A stretch of 64,000 nt of DNA, from positions 43,596,714 through 43,660,713 of the forward strand of contig CM049320.1 of the NCBI GenBank assembly GCA_026874595.1, in the 5' to 3' direction. The position numbers were made by a program, and so were the translations under genes. The DNA comes from Sipunculus nudus. Lineage: Eukaryota; Annelida; Sipuncula; Golfingiida; Sipunculidae. Below the pieces are notes generated by a model. The model was not told the origin of the DNA, searched no databases, and was given only the letters and a program-made list of their open reading frames with translations. How positions within the stretch are numbered: the first letter of the stretch is position 1; every line of letters begins with the position of its first letter. Of this stretch, positions 59,111-64,000 are shown piece by piece.

Positions 59111-62100
59111 TATATACATGAATCATGGTTATAGAATGAATTCCGACGCGCCCCCTGTCGCAAAGAAGAAGAAAGAAGGGTAGGTGAATCCTACGGAATG
59201 TTTCTGGTATGACTCCTGTGTGTGAAAGCCGCATGTTTACACGTGTGTACAGAGCGAGTGTAACAAAGGCAGCCTGTTTACACGTGTATGTACAGAGCGG
59301 TTGTAGGCTAACAAAGGCCGGCTGTTTACATGTATGTGTACAGGGTGGGTGTAACAAAGGCCGACTATTTTTCATGTGTGTACAGAGCGGGTGTAACTAA
59401 GGCCGCCTGTATTTGGTGTGTGTAAAGGACGAGTGTAACAAAGGGCCGCCTGTTTTATACGTGTGTGTACAGAGCGGGTGTAACAAAGGCCGCCTGTTTA
59501 TACGCGTGTGTACAGAGCGGATGAAACAAAGGCCGCCTGTTTATACGCGTGTGTCCAGAGCTGGTGTACCAAAGGCCGCCTGTTTATACGTGTGTGTACA
59601 GAGCGGGTGTAACAAAGGCTGCCTGTTTATACCTGTGTACATAGCGGGTGTAACAAAGGCCGCCTGTTTATACGTGTGTGTACAGAGCGGGTGTAACAAA
59701 GGCCGCCTGTTTATACGCGTGTGTACAGAGCGGGTGTAACAAAGGCCGCCTGTTTATACGTGTGTGTAAAGAACGGGTGTAACAAAGGCCGCCTGTTTAT
59801 ACGCGTGTGTACAGAGCGGGTGTAACAAAGGCCGCCTGTTTATACGTGTGTGTACAGAGCGGGTGTACCAAAGGCCGCCTGTTTATACGTATGTGTACAG
59901 AGCGGATGAAACAAAGACCGCCTGTTTATACGTGTGTGTACAGAGCAGGTGTAACAAAGGCCGCCTGTTTATACGTATGTGTACAGAGCGGATGAATCAA
60001 AGACCGCCTGTTTATACGTATGTGTACAGAGCGGATGAAACAAAGGCCGCCTGTTTATACGTGTGTGTACAGAGCGGGTGTATCAAAGACCGCCTGTTTA
60101 TACGTGTGAGTACAGAGCGAGTGTATCAAAGGCCGCCTGTTTATACGCGTGTGTACTGAGCGGGTGTACCAAAGGCCGCCTGTTTATACGCGTGTGTACA
60201 GAGCGGGTGTACCAAAGACCGCTTGTATTTGGTGTGTGTAAAGGACGAGTGTAAAAAAGGTCCGCATTTATATATATATGTTAGAAAGCAAGAAGTGATA
60301 AGAAATCCTAGCTTGTCGCAAAGTTATCTTACGATACGAAAAATTCTACAATTTTCTTCTCATGGGGTCGCAATTCCACCGGCATATTACAAAATTTTTA
60401 TCCGATGAATTTTGCATTTTTTTAAATAACATTCGTATGATGTACAGAAAATTAATGCGAATCATATTTGATATGCGCCGTTACGATAGGAAATTAAAAA
60501 GTCGTATCGTTTTGAATCTTACCTTTAATTCATGAGAAATATATGTACTTGTACCTTTAGACTTTACCGTATAACAGCGAATGAGGGTACATTTGTAAAC
60601 ATATATACTGAGTACAGACGAGTTACAACATGGACTTGTTATTGTGATTCCAGGGGATGTTCGAGCAGACGGTCTCTCTGTGAGCTCTGCCTGATGTACC
60701 TGGTGGCGGCCATCTTGCTTGTCATCATTACCTGTGCTATTATATTGGGGTTTAAACTTAGTCATCGTCACTCACCGGCAGCCGTTAACTATTGTAAGTC
60801 ACGTTTCCTAATATCGTCAAAACATCTGATAATTTGTTTTCTACTCGGAATTTTTTATTGCCACCTTGTCAAAAATATGTAACTGACAATTTAGTTCATT
60901 ATTCAGAAAAAAATAACAGGGGATAAACAGAATCACGTGTATACCCTGAGAACCAACACATTTCTTCAGTCGCTGATTGACTGGCAAATGGAGCCATGGC
61001 TTGACTGATACTTTGATTATGATCTGCAGTAATAGTATTTTGAGCTCGAGCAAGTCTTATCTAGATAAGCTTGACCCTGTTTATTGACCATTAATTCGTG
61101 CAAGTCAGAGTGGTCAGGTGATCTGATTAGTGGCTGGAACCATAAGCTGTGACTCCGAGTTTGATACTTACAGACTTCACATTCACATCAGAATCACCTT
61201 TTATACATGAAAATGGTTATAAGACCAATAGAAGAGGAAGGGAACAAAAATATGCTATATCATGCTATATAGAACTGGCAAATGCTTTTACATTTCAGTT
61301 GGCCAACTGGGACAAAATAATTCTTCCCAAACAATTGATTTCGCCATCTCCAGAGCGATATTCCTCACAAATTATCAGGCATAAAGCTATCAATTTTTTA
61401 CACAATAGTTTTAAATTTATGTAGAAGAAAAGATGGTAGATATGCAATAAAAATGCTTAGAGACATTTGTGTATATTTAAAGATGATGTCCTTGTTAAAT
61501 ACACATTTACTTCCACATTTAATTTAATTTTTTAAATCTTCTGACCAACAACAAACTATATTTTTATATATAATATCTATAAGGGATATTCTGAGGTTAA
61601 TATGTATGTACAGGGCAATTGGACATTCAATATATATATATATATAAAAGATGTATTGAACCAAGGTACTTTGACGATATTAAGCCCTAAATGCTTCGTG
61701 TGCAGGTAAATAGACCTTCAGTATATAGTGCTTATTACAGAATGGTTACAAACACATTAGCATTGATCAGTGCAGAATTTAAAGAAAAAAATATTTATTG
61801 GTGGAGTTGACTGCCTCCGTTTTTAATGCTAACGTAACTAAGTATATGTACATCTGCAGAATTTGTACCATATAGTTAGAAGACGATAAGGAACAATAAT
61901 TTAATCTCAGCTTCATCAGAATTTTTTTCCATGGCATAATACAATGACATCATCTACGTACATTACAATACCATCAGTATTTAGCTCAACAGGAAGATCA
62001 TTTACGTATAATAAAAACAGAATAGGTCCAAACATGGTACCCTAAGGGACACGTACACTCACAACAGCAGGGCTAGAAAGGTTGTTATTGTATTTTACTA

Positions 62101-63990
62101 TTTGTAACCAGTTATGAAGATATGATTGAAATAGGCCACTGTGTTACTAGCTTAACCAAATGTATGCATTTTTCTAGTAATCTTTCATGATTTATAGGAT
62201 CAAATTCTTTGGTTTGGTAGAAAAAAACCGGCCATAACTTTCCCCATATCTATATTTTTATATATATCATTTAAAAATTTACCAATAGCAGTTACTTTTG
62301 ATCCTCCCGGCACGTAAACAAAATATAGCGTTTTACGTATATAAATATATACATGCCCTTCTATGGCCTTGGTAATGTTATTCCCCTGGTAAAATGCAAC
62401 GGTCAGTTGTATTCGGATAACCGAATTCAGGAAATCAATTATACATTAAAATGTCTGCATTGGTACTATTTCTGGTAATTTCAAATCAATCCTCAAATCA
62501 TATTTTAATTTGGAGTTCTAAAATCAGGAATAATCATTTTGCGAGAATCTCACGAGACTATCTAAGTCTAATTGAGATAAACTTTTACCAGGACATGGTG
62601 CCTTTTTTCTGAAATGTACAGCGGAAAAGTAAGTGATATACATTGTGTGTGGGTGTGTGTGTATATATACATGTATATACACAATATATATCATTTACTA
62701 GCAGAAAAGAGCTTAATGCCCTCGACCCCGAATTTGATGTTGCGCCCCCTCTATCTTCAAATCTTGTTTACGCGACTGCTTTTTATTGAGCTCAAATTTG
62801 TGGTAAAAAAAGATCTTTGATGTCAATTTTCTGGGCATGAAAATATGTAAGATTTGCTTGAGATGTGAAAGTGATCTGATCTATAGCGAACACTCTTTGT
62901 CCGTTGTCCGTCCATCTGGCCGTCCGTTAACAGTGCACAAATCCTGACTGCTAGACCTAGAAACTTCCAACTGAAATTAAATGGAAATTCATAAAAAACC
63001 TCTGTTATTGCACCCGAGAATAATTATAATTTTGAAACAAAAGCTCCTGTATTCGAATAACTAATGCTTTGATTGGCATGAATCTTTTTATGCATATTCA
63101 TTATGGAGTGGTTCGTCAGTTCCTGAAGACTGGTGGCGCAACCTGTATTTTCTCCAATTTTACGCATTATATTCTATATATTGTGAGACCTTCAAATCAA
63201 GCCATCCGGCCTTTAACAAGGCAGTTGAAATAAGGTCACTGTTTGCTATATTCTGAAAGATATATGAATGAACATTATTTGAGCACCCTATAAGACAGCT
63301 GTTAGACAGCTGGGCTCAAAACTTCTTATTTGATAAAGATCCAGGGAGGTTCCTGTAAAAAATACAGGGAGGTTCCTGTAAAAAATACAGGGAGGTTCCT
63401 GTAAAAACCAGAAATAATGTTAATGTCACTGTCTGCGAACTGTATGAAAGAATACGATTTTAACAATCTATTAGTCGGACGGGCACAGGTTGTAGCAGTT
63501 GGACGTAGAAACATCTAACTTAGCATCTATGGAGTTCTTGTTAAAACTCCTTAGAAATCATTCTACCCATTGTTCAAGGTTCCTTATCAAACATTTTCCA
63601 TCAGATCATAACATGCAATAGTAAATGCATACGTCCCTGGTAATGCAAATTCAGCTGAGCGTCATTGCCCAAGGGCAACTTGTAAGTTCTAAATGCGAGA
63701 TGTTGTAACCTTTTTTTTCAAAATTTTGGAGATAACAATTTGACAGACTGGAAAACATGACGGACTACGGTCAGAGAAGGCTAGTACTTGATCCGAACCC
63801 TATTTGTACTGCCACCCTAACGTCTCAAGAATTTAATATCGACTTTCGGGTGACAGGATGTCGCTAGTTCATGACAAACTCTGGAATGTTAATTTATGTT
63901 GCTGTTTCAGACTATTCTTACAATACAACTAAGGAAGAAGGCTCAGGAAGCGGGCAGACCTCACGGCAGTGGCTAAATATGGGTAAATGA
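53299..63990 (+). CDS. Single-pass membrane protein with multiple Tyr-X-Asn motifs (3' end uncertain)
   Basis: Coding exons are 53308-54091, 54321-55161, 60654-60793 and 63911-63990 (or beyond). All joins are GT-AG and in phase (1, 2, 1). I do not recognise the family. The N-terminal 550 residues are Ser/Thr/Pro/Asp/Glu-rich and disordered: two RRVS sites (29-32, 42-45), a Lys/Arg/His block (about 80-118), an APPVPV stretch, then four Tyr motifs: VIYANEP (Y388), PTYSNLP (Y410), ITYANLP (Y428) and PVYTNIP (Y445). A hydrophobic helix (about 553-575) is preceded by RR and Cys 544, 551 and 554, and followed by an NTT glycosylation site (593). Without a signal peptide, a type II orientation with a long cytosolic tail fits. 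Known SH2 rules make pYxN a Grb2-type site, and ITYANL fits the ITIM pattern; a signalling scaffold role is inferred. Reading through gives TGA at 63988-63990 and 614 residues, but G|gtaaat at 63983 may splice onward. Confidence 0.82.
53308..54091 (+). CDS. Membrane-protein exon 1 (coding): basic disordered tail
   Basis: The exon begins at 53299 after 'tggctttgattacag'; ATG at 53308 is in the good context ACCATGG. The donor is AAAA|gtaaga at 54092. It encodes 261 codons plus one base. Reading into the intron gives a stop at 54184-54186, so a retained intron would give a 292-residue soluble form. Confidence 0.85.
54092..54320 (+). other. Membrane-protein intron, 229 bp
   Basis: gtaaga to cttcag, AT-rich with a pyrimidine tract at the 3' end. 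In frame from exon 1 for 31 codons, then TGA. Confidence 0.85.
54321..55161 (+). CDS. Membrane-protein exon 2 (coding): acidic region and Tyr motifs
   Basis: The acceptor is 'ttccttttaccttcag'; its first two bases complete a Ser codon with exon 1. Then it reads NIVSVDINPEDEDDVKPLQ onward with no stop for 280 codons. The four Tyr motifs fall at 54692-54880 with 22-, 18- and 17-residue spacing. The donor is AATAGA|gtgagt at 55162; reading past it hits TGA at once. Confidence 0.85.
55470..57446. repeat. 30-bp minisatellite with shortened 16-bp units, about 67 units
   Basis: The full unit is 'tagagtttataatg' plus 'tacggcatgctccgtg'; the short unit keeps only the latter 16 bases. Short units occur up to about 56240; from there to 57446 about 40 full units follow with no visible change. 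ACGGCATGCTCCGT is a near-palindrome around GCATGC. Since 30 is a multiple of three, open frames of 469-486 codons arise in several frames on both strands; none is a gene. Confidence 0.98.
59217..60275. repeat. 43-bp minisatellite, about 25 units
   Basis: The unit is 'gtgtgtacagagcgggtg' plus 'taacaaaggccgcctg' plus 'tttatacgc', with variants gatgaaac, gtgtacc and agaccgcc. The array edges carry 'ttggtgtgtgtaaaggac' variants at about 59412 and 60229. Confidence 0.95.
60654..60793 (+). CDS. Membrane-protein exon 3 (coding): transmembrane helix
   Basis: The acceptor is 'cttgttattgtgattccag'. The first base completes Glu 542, then GCSSRRSLCELC leads into a hydrophobic helix from LMYLVAAILLVIITCAIILG to FKLSHRH. 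The donor is TATT|gtaagt. The phase match on both sides and a complete membrane helix make the exon convincing despite the 5.5-kb intron before it. Confidence 0.83.
61910..62230 (-). pseudogene. Jockey/CR1-like LINE relic: reverse transcriptase core
   Basis: On the minus strand one frame reads FGPILFLLYVNDLP (about 61990-62031) followed by MYVDDVIVLCHGK (about 61929-61967), the palm motifs with the YxDD catalytic pair. A TAG replaces a codon in the usual PQG block just upstream (about 62040), and an FDPINHERLLEKC block (about 62160-62205) sits in another frame. It is a short dead fragment, antisense to the host gene. Confidence 0.8.
62865..63690 (+). mobile_element. Dispersed non-autonomous element, copy E (short form)
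   Basis: The left end 'gtgatctgatctatag' with 'gtccgttgtccgtccatc' and the right end 'attcagctgagcgtcattg' with the palindrome TTGCCCAAGGGCAA and 'cttgt' correspond to both ends of copy A. The interior is different and about half as long. Confidence 0.6.
63341..63410. repeat. 24-bp direct repeat, three units
   Basis: 'cagggaggttcctgtaaaaa' with short linkers, three times. CAGG and CCTG arms let each unit form a small hairpin. It lies inside dispersed-element copy E. Confidence 0.9.
63911..63990 (+). CDS. Membrane-protein exon 4 (coding): juxtamembrane, possibly incomplete
   Basis: The acceptor is 'tgttgctgtttcag'. It reads YYSYNTTKEEGSGSGQTS then RQWLNMGK and TGA at 63988-63990. NTT is an N-glycosylation sequon. 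A donor-like G|gtaaat at 63983 would skip this stop and continue into an exon outside the window; a 38-residue ectodomain seems short, which favours continuation. Confidence 0.65.
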
Positions 63991-64000
63991 CGCAAAGTCT

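Larger units (their letters stand above)
55162..60653 (+). other. Membrane-protein intron of 5.5 kb holding two minisatellites
   Basis: It contains the 30-bp array (55470-57446) and the 43-bp array (59217-60275). The stretch 57447-59040 is AT-rich and shows no exon or mobile element; a (TA)n run lies at about 59047-59108. Confidence 0.78.
60794..63910 (+). other. Membrane-protein intron of 3.1 kb
   Basis: gtaagt to gtttcag. It holds an antisense LINE reverse transcriptase relic (61910-62230), a dispersed-element copy (62865-63690) and short (TA)n runs near 61627-61646. 60850-61900 shows no recognisable feature. Confidence 0.72.

Overview
The window reads as nuclear DNA of a multicellular animal: AT-rich, sparse in genes, with GT-AG introns up to about 8.6 kb, tRNA-derived SINEs, LINE, LTR and hAT-like remnants and many minisatellites. 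A lophotrochozoan, most likely a mollusc, fits the repeats, but that is inference; no species marker is present.

Three protein genes can be supported. (1) Minus strand, 3724-4392: one long exon for a 222-residue charged protein that I do not recognise. (2) Plus strand, 27921-39608: a complete four-exon gene for a 461-residue type II Golgi carbohydrate sulfotransferase, with a signal anchor in exon 1, the 5'-phosphosulfate motif in exon 3 and the 3'-phosphate RDPR...SR motif in exon 4. All three intron phases join cleanly. (3) Plus strand, 53299 to the window end: a single-pass membrane protein with a roughly 550-residue disordered N-terminal region carrying four Tyr-X-Asn motifs, then a transmembrane helix and the start of an N-glycosylatable C-terminal side. 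Its last exon may continue past the window.

Layout: 1-1210 ~330-bp satellite; 3112-3560 degenerate repeat; 3724-4413 minus gene; 5822-7255 58-bp minisatellite; 7325-9063 dispersed element; 9219-9780 50-bp array carrying eight TGACGTCA sites; 12649-15480 decayed L1-like LINE cut by two LTR-like pieces and a SINE; 17575-17967 hAT-like MITE; 21331-23395 48-bp minisatellite; 23591-24424 possible hAT; 25536-26025 17-bp array; 27921-39608 sulfotransferase, whose third intron holds a segmental duplication, a solo LTR, two SINEs, a second MITE copy and a CR1/L2-like LINE tail; 39640-40680 31-bp array; 40890-43325 dispersed element split by a TIR element; 44490-45720 another copy; 46779-48862 63-bp array; 53299-63990 membrane protein gene with two minisatellites, an antisense RT relic and a further dispersed-element copy in its introns.

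Nothing in the sequence shows that the three genes act together. About one sixth of the window is tandem minisatellite. The long open frames inside those arrays are by-products of unit lengths divisible by three or of stop-free units, and I do not call them genes.
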